64,000 bases of DNA from Rehmannia glutinosa. Its lineage: Eukaryota > Streptophyta > Magnoliopsida > Lamiales > Orobanchaceae. The position numbers were made by a program, and so were the translations under genes. The number at the start of each line of letters is the position of its first letter. Position 1 is the first letter of the stretch. The stretch spans positions 62,001 through 126,000 of the forward strand of contig JABTTQ020002833.1 of assembly GCA_016081115.2 (NCBI GenBank). Reading direction: 5' to 3'. Shown piece by piece: positions 32,799 to 44,074 of this stretch. A model generated the notes under the pieces. That model worked only from the letters and a program-made list of their open reading frames with translations, was not told where the DNA came from and searched no databases.

Positions 32799-34379
32799 TA
32801 TTGGGAAATTATTTTGTAAATTTTGATGAATGCCATGTAAAACTTAGATTAGAATGTTGGCACCCCATTTTCCTTGTAATTCTCATTGTAATAGATAGCT
32901 GAATTTGAATGAGTGAGTCAAGTCACTATGGCCGGGAATACAAGAAGTCAATTGAAGAAGTGAAGTGAAGACTCGTGAGAACAGTGAGTATGGCCAAGAT
33001 AGAAGATCAAAGACTCGATGAAGACGTAAAAGCCGAGGGACAGTGTGTGAAGAGTCGGTTAAGTCAACTTGAAAAGCCATGTCACAAGTTGAAGTGACGG
33101 ATGAGTCTTTCAATGATTGAAGTAGACTCAAGTCACGTGGGGAAAAGGCATTGCAAAGAAGAGTTAATCGAAAAGAATGCATTACACGAGAAGTCAAGAA
33201 CTTTACTTAAATAAGTAATACTTCCATGTTGCCATGTCTTAAAGTGCTCGATCCCGAAGTGTGCAAAAGGAATAAACCAATGGGAAGCACGCACCTTGTG
33301 TCGATCCTGAAAAGATGAAAATTCATTTAATACGAGGAAAGGTCTACATCTCAAGATCAAGACCAAGAAAAGACAAGCCAACGAACACAAGTGACATTTG
33401 AAAATCAGCCTACCTCTTCAACGGGCAGATTTTTGAAAGTTCACTATAAAAGGTGAGGAATTTCATTGAGAAAAGGTGACCTTGGTTACCTTGCACACCG
33501 AGAAATCAAGCACTATTTAAATTGTAACTGCAAAATATTCTAAAGATATTCCAAAGCCAAAATCCTCAAGCCTAAATCTCGAAGGAAATCGATCCAACAC
33601 CAAGTTTGTGAAGGAAAGACAACTTCAAATGTTGAAGATGAAACTTTTGAAGAATCAAAAGGGTCTACTTTCCAAGGAGGATTGTAGGAAGGTTCAAGGT
33701 CGAACCAATCTCAAGTTATTGGAGGGTTTCGTGATCAAATCCAAGAAGTTTGAGAAAGTGAGTTGAAGTAGCAAGGCGGTGCGCCTGTGAAGAAGAAGTT
33801 TGAGTCGGACGAGAAGCCGGCCTATGTGACCAAGGCATCTCAGTTGAGTCAAGGAGCAAGTCGATGCGTGATCAAGACTTGTCTCTGGATCGATAACCAC
33901 TTTGTAAACCGATCATTACTTAATGGATTCTTCCGGGGAGTTGGAGAAGAGATGAGTTGAAGAATTACCCCATCTTGAACCTCTATAAAATTTACTTGTG
34001 TCATTTACATTTCAACATACTTACATTTCGCACACATATGTTATATCTCCGATAACTTGCTATCCAACTGATAAAATTACTAAGTGCTCAAATCAAGTGT
34101 TAAAACAAAGATAAATCAAATTCAAGGGTGTAAAGTCTTCATTTGAAAAACTCATCACAACCAAGTTAAGTCTTAGACTAAACAATCGAGTTATTCTATC
34201 AACAAACTTTATCGAGTCCTGTTGAGTGGCTAACTCGATGATTAACTAACTTATTTTGTCCCTCAAGGACTTAGTTGTGTATTAACTCTGTCATATTTTA
34301 AAAGGACTAAAATCGAAAAGTTAGTAAGGTTTATTCAACCCCAGGTTCTAAACCTTACTTACACCCATTGGGACCTATA
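32799..34379 (+). repeat. Family-A LTR B (about 1.58 kb), shared between copies 1 and 2
   Basis: Starts TATTGGGAAATTATT (TG changed to TA) after a purine run GAGGAGGAGGAG and ends 'TTGGGACCTATA'. It has TATAAAAGG at 33445-33453 and the usual 3' blocks. It is followed by a PBS and a full gag, so it is both the 3' LTR of copy 1 and the 5' LTR of copy 2, a tandem arrangement typical of unequal recombination. Confidence 0.9.
33445..33453 (+). promoter_or_regulatory. TATA box in LTR B
   Basis: TATAAAAGG after 'GTTCAC', same site as 22287 in LTR A. Confidence 0.75.
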
Positions 34380-34381
34380 AG

Positions 34382-34396
34382 TGGTATCGAGCGGTT
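34382..34396 (+). other. Primer-binding site of family-A copy 2
   Basis: TGGTATCGAGCGGTT, two bases after the LTR end; initiator-Met type with the A of CAG missing. Confidence 0.75.
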
Positions 34397-34510
34397 TGTT
34401 CATTGAGCCTTCTCGCATCTTTGGTTACTAAACTAGATCTCCAATCTTTCAAAGAAACTTTTAACATTTGCTCTTTCAAAAGTCATTTTTTTTTTGGCAA
34501 AGTTATTATC

Positions 34511-36790
34511 ATGGAAGCAAATTTGACATGCATTCCCATGTTCACTATTGAGGAATTTGATGATCGGAAAATTTGTATGCGAGGCTCATCATCCGCTTTA
34601 CATGATGAAATGTGGATAGTGATAGAGGATGGGCCATGCAAATACTAAAAGTAAACACGGCCGAGACGGAGAGCATTGCGGTGAAGGAGAAGAAATCGCT
34701 ATCGAGGCAAGACCGGCCGTGGTTGAGAATCCAAGGACCGAGTGGACAAACGAGGATAGAAAAAGATACAACTTGGACAATGTAGCCAAGGACATACTTT
34801 ACAAAACCTTGGACAAAGCAATGTTCAACAAAGTCAAATCTTGCCAAATTGCAAAACAAATCGGGATAAATTAACTTTAATTTGTAAAGGGTCTGAGCAA
34901 ATTAATGAAAACAAATTGTCTATTGTTGTACGAAATTTGAAAATTTTAAAATGCTTGCAGATGAAACCTTGGATCGAGTTGGATGCTAGATTCATGAAAT
35001 CACAAATGAACTATCAAGCATTTGGGAAAGAATATACAGAAGAAATGTGTATGAAGATTTCGAGAAGCCTCCCACTAAAATAGGAAATGAAGGTCATGGC
35101 CCTGAGACATTCAATTAACCTCACAACAACAACCAATCATGAGCTATTCTCATACCTCAAAGCCTATAAGTTTGAGCCGAGAAGAAAAGATCAAGAGGAG
35201 ACAGTTGTACCCAAAACAAGCGCACTTATAGTCAAGGATGGGAAGAGAGCCGAGGTCAAGGAAGCCATTGACCACGAGGAGATTGCCCCGATGGTTAAAA
35301 GATTCAACGGGTTCTTCAACAAGAACTATAAAAGAAACAAGGGTGAATCTTCCGGAGACATTGGCTCCCTCCAAGTCAAGGGAAGATAGGCCACCCAAGA
35401 GAGTGAGCATCAAAAAGTTGAATATCGTAGAGTGATAATTCAAGGATCGAAAAAATGATCACAGAGCCGAGAACTGTGTGTTGGGCGCAGACAACTGTGA
35501 CACTTCGCTATTGATTTGTCCATATCCATTAGTCAATAAATACAGGAATGAAGAAGAAAGAAAGAGTCTTGAGAGAAAGAAGACATGAAAAGAAAAAGGC
35601 TATATTAGTCTGCTTTGAGACCGAGACAAAGCTAAGTCAAAGAAGCAGCGTGAGATTTCAGAGAGTAGTGAAACCGACTACTCAAGTGATTCGGAAGAAG
35701 AAGCAATGATCCGTCTAATGGCTAAAGAACAAGATCAACCGGACCAAGAAGATTAGGTACACTCTAACTCATCTCACTCGGATTCTAGTGATATTGATTG
35801 TGACACACACACTTCATCACCAACTCCGATCTTTATGATTCATTAGGCAAAATGATGAAAGACTTTGAGCACATTAAATCCTCACACACACTATTAAATG
35901 AGGAAAACAAAGCCCACTCAAAAGCCAAAACTCACGGTGACTAAGGAGCCGAGTACTCGAGTCACATAGCCGATGAGAACAAAGAGTGAAGGCCGTGAGA
36001 ATGCTAAACTAATAGCAGAGATAGTGCTATAGAAAAGAGGGAAAATGATCTCAAAAATGTGATTGCATCATTTACAAAGGCATCTAAATCATTGGATGAC
36101 CTTATTATGAGCCAAAAAGAGTGTGTAGATAAAGGATCTTCAAGTAATGAAGCATCTCAAAAATCCAAAACACCAAATGTTGCACCCACATTCACTCCAA
36201 AACACAATAACAAACAAACTGGCCTTGGATATAAAGGAAAAGGAAAACGACCCGAGTTGAGTATCTTTGAGAGGACAGTGAGAAGAAATCCATCGAGTTC
36301 CTCAAAGAAACTCCAAATAGGAAGTACTCTGTGAAGAATAAACAGAGCTACCAAAAACCCCAGAAGTTTTATCAAAGAAACCCATATGATGGGAATGGTA
36401 GAAATTACCCGAGCAAGCCGATTGGAACAATGTGAAATATCAAAGACCTATGGAATACAAGCCTAAATCGCAAAGACCTAGAACTCAACAAAGGTCATTC
36501 CAAAGGCAAAAGAGCTATTATCAACACACATTTGCACCAGGCACTACACTCAAAAATATCACAACTACCCAAAGAAGGCAATTGCTAAAACACACACACA
36601 TGTATACGAGACAAAAGAGACAGGTTGTATGAACCTAAAGCTCCCAAGCAATTTGCCAAAGTGAGTTATGATTATGGCACGGATAGATGACAACCTCTTG
36701 AGTCAATTCATTTGGCTATAGGTTGGTTAGATCATCTTATAGCACTAACCCACATGACCCGGACAAGCATGGGTACCTAAAAACTAATTT
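34511..36790 (+). pseudogene. Family-A gag, copy 2
   Basis: The ATG at 34511 gives 'MEANLTCIPMFTIEEFDDRK'. Open pieces follow: 34629-34874 ('ENPRTEWTNEDRKRYNLDNV', then 'LYKTLDKAMFNKVKS') and 35087-35389 ('HSINLTTTTNHELFSYLKAY', then 'NGFFNKNYKRNKGESSG'). The knuckle near 35485 is degraded, the coil near 35860 is present, and the C-terminal Gln/Arg/Tyr-rich part is at 36432-36632. Frame breaks are small indels, many beside former CAG/CTG words. Better preserved than copies 1 and 3 in its central domain. Confidence 0.85.
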
Positions 36791-37440
36791 CCTTGATTGC
36801 GGAGTTCAAAGAAACGGTGAGTGCCAAGGAACCTGGTACATGGATAGTGGTTGTTCGGAAATATGACAGGAAACAAGAAACATCTGTCAAGATTCAAGGA
36901 GATTAGAGGCGCAAAAGTTATATTTGGAGGAAATGAAGCTCGGGGAAATAAGAGGCTTTGGATCCATCAAGAAAAATAGATTAGAAATCACAGATGTTGC
37001 ATATGTTGAAGGCCTCAACTTCAACTTTGTTAAGCATCGACCAACTCGTGACAAGGGCTACAATATTGGATTCAATATGGGAGTGTGCCAAATTAAAGAT
37101 ATTGAATCAAATGAAATAGTCTTGCAAGGATCCGAGACAAAAGAACATGTCCGTGGTAGATCGGTCTCTTGCCACACCAAACACCTGTCTATTAGCAAAA
37201 AAGCACGGTCGAATCAAGTTGGTTGTGGCACAAGAAGGCTGAGTCATATGAATTTCAAGACAATCAACAAGCTTGCAAGGAGTCATCTTGTGGAAGGATT
37301 GCGGACTCGATGTGTACAAGAAGGAAAGTCTTTGTGATGCATGCCGGATGGGAAAGCAGATCAAATCATCATTCAAAGAGAAGTCTAGTCCGTCTTCAAC
37401 CAGGATATTACATCCATTGCATATGGATTTATTTGGTCTG
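36791..37440 (+). pseudogene. Family-A protease and GAG-pre-integrase region, copy 2
   Basis: The protease site near 36838-36870 reads 'WYMDSGCS' and then differs from the 'RHMTG' of copies 1 and 3. A 137-residue open frame (36924-37337) carries 'LEITDVAYVEGLNFNFVKH' and 'MNFKTINKLARSHLVEGLRT', the protease C-terminus and GAG-pre-integrase domain. This is the longest open piece of that domain in the window. Confidence 0.8.
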
Positions 37441-38300
37441 TTAAACCAGCCAACATAAGTGGAAAGAAAAATACACTTTAGTGGTGGTGGATGATTATTC
37501 AAGATATACTTGGACAATCTTTATGTGCAAAAAGAAAGAAACCTGCGAGAAACTACCTCGGTGATGAAAAGAGTTCAAAATGAAAAGAGCCAAACCATTA
37601 TAAACATAAGATCGATAGAGGACTGAGTTTGTCAATGGGATAATAACTCAAGATCTTGTGTTGAAAATGGCATTGCTCATTAGTTATCTATGACAAGAAC
37701 TCCACAATGAGAATGGATGGCGAAAGAAGGAACAAAACTTCTCAAGCAAGTGCAAAGGACCATGTTAGGCTGAGTTTAAGCGCTTAAAAGATTTTGGTGA
37801 AGCCATCAACACCTGCATGCTATACTCAAAATAGATGCATGATAAATAGGCGGTGACAAAGACTCCCAATGAAACGGACGGGAGAAAGCCAAATGTTGGG
37901 TACTTCAGAATATTTGGATGTAAATGCTTCATCCACAACAATGGCAAGGACAACCTAAAGGCTTTTGATGCTAAAGCTGATGAAGGTATCTTTTTGGGAT
38001 ACTTTCTTTGAAAGTAAAGCCTATAGAGTATTGAACAAGAGGACTATGGTCACAGAAGAATCTATTCATGTGGTTTTTGATGAACCTAATGTGAATGGAG
38101 AAGATATTGAAGAGTTAGCTGATAAGTTGAATCAACCAACTATGCAGAAAAGTCCTTATGTTGAAGCTGAAGCAAGAGCAATCAACCAAGATGAAGATGA
38201 GATATTTGAATCTCAAAGACAATTGGAAAATCTACATTTGAATGATGATGAAAGAGTCTGCTCAAGACAACACAGTGCAAAGACTGAACCCAACTAATTT
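37441..38300 (+). pseudogene. Family-A integrase, copy 2
   Basis: Begins 'KSSFKEKSSPSSTRILHPLH', then 'MDLFGLLNQP', followed by the first-Asp segment 'VVVDDYSRYTW' (about 37480-37510). The second-Asp site near 37613 has lost bases ('IRS' then 'RTEFVNG'), and the Glu box near 37715 is altered to 'MAKEGT'-like text. The C-terminus is visible around 37890-38120 ('FGCKCFIHNNGKDNLKAFDA'). At least two catalytic residues are damaged. Confidence 0.8.
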
Positions 38301-38394
38301 CCTTCAACCTAATGTGAGATGGGAGAGACCATCCACTAGAACTAGTCATTGGAGATGTGAGAGATGGTGTAAGAACCAGATCGAGCTCAAGAAG

Positions 38395-39200
38395 CAATGT
38401 TCACTTGTTTTATTTCTCAAATAGAGCCAAAAGATGTGTCCCAAGCATTGGATGACACACATTGGATTCAAGCCATGCAAGAAGAGTGAATCGGTTTGAA
38501 AGGAACAAGGTATGCGGGTGGTGCAAAGACCAACCCATCAAAATGTTATTGGCACAAAATGGGTTTTGAAACAAGATGAATGAGGAATGATCTATGGTAA
38601 GAAACAAAGCAAGATTGGTAGCCAAAGGGTATTGCCAAGAAAAGGGAATAGATTTTGATGAAACATTTGCTCTTGTTGCTAGATTAGAAGCAATAAGGAT
38701 GTTTCTTGCCTATCTTTGCACACAAAAACTTCATTGTATATCAAATGGATGTGAAAAGTGCATTTTTAAATGGATTGTTGGAAGAAGAAGTCTATGTTGA
38801 GCAACCTCTAGGCTTTGAGCAGAAGACCATTGGAGATAAGGTGTACAAGCTCAAGAAAGCTTTATATGGATTGAAACAAGCACCTAGAGCATAGTATGAC
38901 ACATTGTCTCAATTTCGATGACAATGGATTCACCAAAGACAAAGTAGACAAAACACTCTTGAGAATTCAAGATGGAGAGTGTATACGCTTGTTCAAATAT
39001 ATGTGGATGATATCATCTTTGGATCCATAAACAAAGAGATGTGTGATAAGTTCTCAAACCTCATGCAAGACAAATTTGAAATGAGCATGATGGGAGAGCG
39101 ACCTTCTTCCTAGGACTTCAAGCTAAACAAGTGAAGGATGGAACCTTCATAAGTCAAACAAAGTACACCAGAGATTTAATGAAGAAATTTGGTATGGAAG
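38395..39200 (+). pseudogene. Family-A reverse transcriptase, copy 2, catalytic box present
   Basis: Open pieces read 'MVRNKARLVAKGYCQEKGID' then 'FDETFALVARLEAIRMFLAY' (38594-38740) and 'MDVKSAFLNGLLEEEVYVEQ' to 'ALYGLKQAPRA' (38744-38894). The catalytic box Y-V-D-D-I-I-F-G-S is at 39000-39020, then 'MCDKFSNLMQDKFEMSMMG'. It is the only family-A copy here that retains this block. Frames are still broken by small indels, so no functional enzyme is expected. Confidence 0.85.
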
Positions 39201-39945
39201 AGAAGTCTTCGTGAAAATACCATTGAATACATCGTCAAGATGGACATGGATGCAGATGGCAAATCAGTAGATCAAACAAGATCTGAGAGCACTTATTGGG
39301 TCAATGCTCTATTTAACAAAGAAGCGAGCGGACATCACCTTTGCGGTAGGTGTATGTGCAAGATTTCAATCTGCACCAAAAGAGAGCCACATGATCACTA
39401 ATGACTAATAGAATCTAAGATATCCGAAAGGATGCGGGAAGTTGTCTTATGGTATCAAAGGAAGGTGGATTCAAGCTTATTGGTTACTCGGACTCGGAGA
39501 CTATCTTTGGATGTAGAGTTGACAGGAAGAGTACTTGAGGCACTTGTCAAATGCTTGGAAACAGATTGGTTTTCTGGTTTAGCAAGAAGCAAAAATTCAA
39601 TAGCCACATCCACAAAAAGCCGAGTACATAGGCTGATGGCAATTTGTTGTGCCCAAGTCTTATGGATGAGACAAGCTGAGAGATTATGATGTTGAAGAAA
39701 GAGAGATTCCAATTATGTGTGATAACACAAGTGCTATTGCAATCACTCAAAATCCAGTGTTGCACTCAAGAACAAAGCACATTGATGTCAGATATCATTT
39801 CATAAGAGATCACGTTGAAAAGAAAGACATCACCTTGGAATATATCTCAACTGATAAACGATGGTGACATATTCACAAAGCCATTATGTGAATCAAGATT
39901 TGAAGAACTCAAACATGAGCTAGGGTTAATTGAGCTGAGTTAACA
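39201..39945 (+). pseudogene. Family-A RNase H, copy 2
   Basis: Follows RT with 'MDMDADGKSVDQTRSES' (39240), then the tether leading to 'FSKKQ', 'IPIMCDNTSAIAITQNPVLH' (39706-39765), 'RYHFIRDHVEKKDITLEYIS' and 'ESRFEELKHELGLIELS', ending at a stop near 39942. Motifs and order match copia RNase H. Frame changes lie at several points. Confidence 0.85.
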
Positions 39946-40142
39946 CTCTGAAGACTCAAGGAGAAGAGATGAAACAAGAAAAGATGAAAATGGAGCTAAG
40001 TTCGTAAATCGGCTAAAGGAGTCGGCCAGTATCGAAAAATCACCAGCATCGAGTTAATCGACAACCGAGTACCTATGTGAAAAGAGAGAAGAAGAATTGA
40101 ATCGGCTAAGGAGTGTTTGAGTCATTTATGAGCTAAGTGACA
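39946..40142 (+). other. Truncated spacer after RNase H, copy 2
   Basis: The first 200 bp of the spacer seen at 28263 and 52920 ('GAGTCATTTATGAGCTAA'). It breaks off at 'GTGACAAAA', joining family-B LTR sequence 'TCTTGATAAAAAC'. The shared CAAAA at the joint is a short microhomology. The extra ORF and 3' LTR of copy 2 are missing. Confidence 0.7.
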
Positions 40143-41610
40143 AAATCTTGATAAAAACATTTATCTAACAAACTCCCCTTTTTGATGATTACAAACCAAA
40201 ACAATTTTAGGAGATTGATTTTAAAACAAAACACATTTTTCCGGTCTAAAATATCAATCCATTACAAGCAACATTTATCATAAGTAAAATCACAAGAATA
40301 TGAGCAAAGATTTTCTAAAAATATTTTGCATAAGCTCCCCCTATCAACATGCATAACAAAAATAAGTAGAAGCAAACAACTACAAGCTAAAAGCTAGAAT
40401 TTCATGAGCTTAGAATCTCCCCCGATCCACAAAGACACATTAGTCAAGCATAAAAGTCCATAATACATCAAATGGACTAAGTATCATTCATAGCTAAAAG
40501 CTAGAATTTTATGAGTTTAGAAGCTCCCCCTGTCAAAGACACATTAATCAAGCATAAAAGTCCATAATACATCAAATGGACTAAGTATCATTCATGACTA
40601 AAAGCTAGAATTTTATGAGCTTAGAAGCTCCCCCTGTCACAAAGACACATTAATCAAGCATAAAAGTCCATAATACATCAAATGGACTAAGTATCATTCA
40701 TGACTTTTGGCTTTTAAGAGCCCTAGCTTATAGCTTTTCTTGCAAGCTTATTTTCGCTTGTTTGAGCATATGAACGTTTTTCTGTTCCTCCCTCTTTGTA
40801 ATCATCAAAACGAATGTTAGCATGATAAAAACATCATACAATCATATCAAAGTGCGCAATTTAATCGATTTATCGAGCATTTTGAACATTGAAGCTTAAA
40901 TTCTAAATAAAAGGGAAAAGTTAATCATTTGATTTGCAAAAGCTCATTGGATTGATAAAACATGATCTCTATAAACTTATAAGACTTTTCAAATCAAGAG
41001 AATCATGTAGGTGATGAATTTTTCATGGAAACATTTTTTGTCGAACACTTAGCGCGTCGAATAAAACAAGAGATATATAACGCCTTTGCATTTCATTTAA
41101 GCTAAAACATTTCATCACCAAATGCAATAATACAACATTCATCCATCAACAATCATCATTTACATCATACCAATATATGAATTTCATCAAAATATCAAGA
41201 TATGAGCACATTCTCAAGGGTTCAACCCAATTGAGATTAAAAAGAAGAAATTCTTACCAATTAATCGGAGAAGTCGGATAATAATGATGAAATATAAGTT
41301 ACATAAACTCAAAAATATAGATTTTATAAGAAGAAAATTATTTTGAGGGAATTGTGTGTGAAAAATGCAAAGGGTTCGATTTTGGAAGAAAAAGATAAAA
41401 AGTAACGAAATGAAGGACAAAAGCAATTTTATTGTTGAAATGGGCTAGGGCGTGGGTCGGCGTGTAGGGCGACCGGTGCCTACAACATGTCGACCGGTCT
41501 ACCTCTATGCCGATTGGTGCACGAATACTTGTTCGATTTCGTCCGAATTTTGCACCAAAAATCCGATTTTTCACCCCTAAGTTTTAAAACCATGCAAATT
41601 GCAAACATAG
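40143..41610 (-). other. Family-B copy 2: LTR end, PPT and noncoding 3' region
   Basis: Plus-strand 40143-40170 is the last part of a family-B LTR (minus-strand start TGTTAGATAA). PPT text (CAAAAAGGGGAGTT on the minus strand) follows at about 40171-40186, then the 3' region homologous to 17911-19215. It includes the tandem repeat and the GC-rich cluster at 41450-41500. Only about 30 bp of the LTR are kept. Confidence 0.8.
40388..40704 (-). repeat. 104-bp tandem repeat, 3 units (family-B copy 2)
   Basis: Units 40388-40494, 40495-40598 and 40599-40704, homologous to the two units at 18113-18320. Units 2 and 3 share 'TTAATCAAGC', 'GAATTTTATGAG' and 'CTCCCCCTGTCA', so one was probably duplicated from the other. 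Confidence 0.85.
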
Positions 41611-41617
41611 ACCTTAT

Positions 41618-42126
41618 TCAATATGCATTATGCCTAACCAAGCTCATATTGAGGCAAAAGTCTCGAGAATATAGCGGTTTTGTAAAATTATCCGCTAATT
41701 GATCTTGAGATGGAACAAAAGATATCTCAATTTTTTGTTTTGAAACACAATCCCTTAGAAAGTTATGTCGAATCTCAATATGTTTAGTACGGTTATGATG
41801 AACCGGATTTTGAGCAATATTTATAGCGGATATGTTATCACAAAAGATAGGAACATTTTCAAAAGAGCATTTATAATCCGCTAAAGTTTGTTTCATCCAA
41901 AGCAATTGAGTACAACAAAAGGTCGCGGAAATATATTCGGCCGGCCGTTGAAAGTGAAACACAATTTTGTTTCTTTGAAAACCAAGAAACTAGGCAACCG
42001 CCTAAAAATTGACATGATCCGGAATTACTTTTATGATCATCAATATTTCCGCATAATCCGAATCACTATAACCTTTAAGAGAAAAATTTTCATTCTTTGG
42101 ATAAGATAAACCATATTGAATAGTGC
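41618..42126 (-). pseudogene. Family-B copy 2 RNase H, C-terminal part
   Basis: A 114-residue open frame (41618-41962) reads 'LLWMKQTLADYKCSFENVPI', then 'CDNISAINIAQNPVHHNRTK' and 'DQLADNFTKPLYSRDFCLN'. It keeps the Asp that copy 1 also has at 'DNISAI'. The upstream sequence stops at 42126, at 'FRYLKGTIQYGL' level, where a family-A LTR fragment is joined. The missing next piece of this same RNase H is found at 46700. Confidence 0.85.
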
Positions 42127-42326
42127 CCTCTTGGCCATACCGGTATTCCACGGTGGAGTATTCACTTGATCTTGATTGACTTCTTGTATTTCCAGGCTTA
42201 GGCCGACTCGACTCGCTTTTTCCAGCCTATCTATTACAAAGAAAATACAAGGAAAATGGGGTGCCAACTTTCTAGTTTAAGTTTTACATGGCATTCATCA
42301 AAATCTATCAAATAAATTTCCCAACA
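42127..42326 (-). repeat. Family-A LTR fragment (first 200 bp), minus strand
   Basis: The minus strand begins TGTTGGGAAATTTATTTGAT at 42326 and runs 200 bp before breaking off into family-B RNase H at 42126. In element terms it is a 3' LTR start, directly preceded by gag rather than by the extra ORF and PPT. Confidence 0.8.
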
Positions 42327-43950
42327 GATTGTGCACAAAGGAATTGAATCCTATGCCTGTCTTATCTCCATATTCTTTTTGACTCATGATTTAGATGCCT
42401 TTGTAAATGAGGCAATTACATTTTTAAGATCATTTTCTCTCTTTTCTATAGCAGCTATCTCTGCTATTAGTTTGGCATTTTTCGGCCTTGACTCTTTGTT
42501 CTCATCGACTATGTGACAAAGAGTACTCGGCTCCTTAGTCATTTGTGAGTTTTGGCTTTTGAGCTGGTTGTTTTCCTCATTTATAAGTGTGTGTGAGGAT
42601 TTTATGTGCTCAAAGTCTTTCATCATTTTGCCTAATGAATCATAAAGATCGGTGGGTGATGAAGTGTGTGTGTCCAATCACTATCACTTGAATCGAATGA
42701 GATGAGTTAGAGTGTACCTCATCTTCTTGGTCCAGTTGATCTTGTTTTTTAGCCATAAGACACATCATTGCTTCTTCTTCACAATCAGTTGAATAGTCGG
42801 CTTCACTACTCGACGAGTCATTGCTTCTTTAAACTTAGCTCTCTCAGCGATCTCGGCAGCCCAACGTGGCTTTCTTCTTTTCTTGTCTTCTTTCTCTCAA
42901 GACTTTTCTTTCTTCTTCATTCATGTGTTTATTGGTGGTGGATAAGAAATCAATTGCAAAATGTCCTGGTTGTCGCAATTCCAACACAATTTCTTAGCTC
43001 TTTGATCCGCTCTTTCGTCCTTGGGTTATCGGCTCTACGATACTTAACTCTTTGATGCTCGGCTCTCTTGGGTGGCAGTCTTCCCTTGACATGGAGGAGT
43101 TGAATATCTCCTGGAGGATTAACCCTTGTTTCTTTTATAGTTCTTATTGAAGAACTTGTTGAATCTTTTAACCATCATGGCAATCTCCTCCTGGTTTATG
43201 GCTTCCTTGACTTGACTCTCTTTCTATCCTTGATTATAAGTGCAATCTGTCTTAGGTACAACTATCTCCTCTTGCTCCTTTCTTCTCGAGTCAAACTCAT
43301 AGGCTTTGAGATATGAGAATAGCTCATGATTGGATGTTGTTGTGAGGTTCATTGAATGTCTCAGGGCCATGATCTTCATTTCCCATTCGGTTGGAAGGCT
43401 TACCGAGAATCTTCATACACATTTCCTTTTGTGTATATTCTTTCCCAAGTCTTTGATAGCTCATTTGTGATTTCGGTGAATCGGCATCTAGTGATCCAAG
43501 GTTTCACTGCAAGCATTTTAAAACTTTCAAATTTTTTGACAAAGAATGACAATTTATTTTCTATAATTTGCTCGGATCCTTCACAAATTAAAGTTAACTT
43601 ATCCCGATTTCTTTTGCGATTTGCAAGATTTGACTTTATTGAACATTGCTTTGTCCAATGTCTTGTAGAGAATGTCCTTGGCCACATTATCCAAGTTGTA
43701 TCTTTTTTGTCATCGTTGGTCCACTCGGTCCTTGGCTTTTCAACCATGGTTGGTCTGTCTTCATCCGGTTCGCTACTACATTGGTGCTATTCTTACGGTG
43801 TGTTCACTTTAAGTATTTGCGGTGGCCCATCCTCTATCACAAGCCACATTTCATCATGTAAAGCGAGATAGATGAGTCTCGCATACGAATTTTCCGGTCA
43901 TCAAATTCCTCAACCGTGAACATAGGGATGCGTGTCAAATTCGCTTCCAT
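42327..43950 (-). pseudogene. Family-A gag fragment, minus strand
   Basis: The ATG is at 43950 on the minus strand ('MEANLTRIPMFTVEEFDDRK'). Then 43400-43747 gives 'MVEKPRTEWTNDDKK' and 'RDKLTLICEGSEQIIENKLS', and 42384-42677 gives 'DLYDSLGKMMKDFEHIKSSH' and 'LKSQNSQMTKEPST', an Asn/Glu/Lys-rich coil better preserved here than in other copies. It ends at 42327 near 'TTCCTTTGTGCACAATC', abutting an LTR start, so the gag C-terminus and all of pol are deleted. Confidence 0.85.
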
Positions 43951-44053
43951 GATAATAACTTTGCTAAGAATGAAAGATTTTGAAAATGCAAGTGTTAAAA
44001 ATCTTTTAGAAAAGATAGAGACTAGTTCAAGAACGGTGCGAGAAGGCTCAATG

Positions 44054-44072
44054 AACCAACCGACCGATACCA
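44054..44072 (-). other. Primer-binding site of minus-strand family-A derivative
   Basis: The minus strand reads TGGTATCGGTCGGTTGGT beside the end of LTR C, an initiator-Met-type PBS with a changed CAG. Confidence 0.65.
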
Positions 44073-44074
44073 CT

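Larger units (their letters stand above)
21637..34379 (+). mobile_element. Family-A SIRE-type copia element, copy 1 (LTR to LTR)
   Basis: About 12.7 kb: LTR, PBS, gag, protease, integrase, RT, RNase H, promoter-like spacer, extra ORF region, LTR. Copia order plus an extra ORF after RNase H fits SIRE/Maximus. It sits in the integrase of the family-B element. All coding parts are broken. The two bounding LTRs differ visibly, and the left LTR (A) resembles the inverted LTR at 44075-45370 more than it does LTR B. The unit may therefore be a recombinant rather than one clean insertion. Confidence 0.8.

Noticed and set aside
21637..34379. Treating LTR A and LTR B as a dated pair of one insertion
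   Set aside because: LTR A resembles LTR C more closely than LTR B and LTR B is shared with copy 2, so their divergence would not give an insertion age.
34382..34396. tRNA gene candidates at the TGGTATC sites
   Set aside because: These are 12-18 bp primer-binding sites beside LTR ends; no cloverleaf or A/B boxes surround them.
43356..43871. 171-residue plus-strand frame
   Set aside because: It is antisense to the family-A gag on the minus strand, whose motifs (MEANLTRIPMF, NHELFSYLK) are clear.
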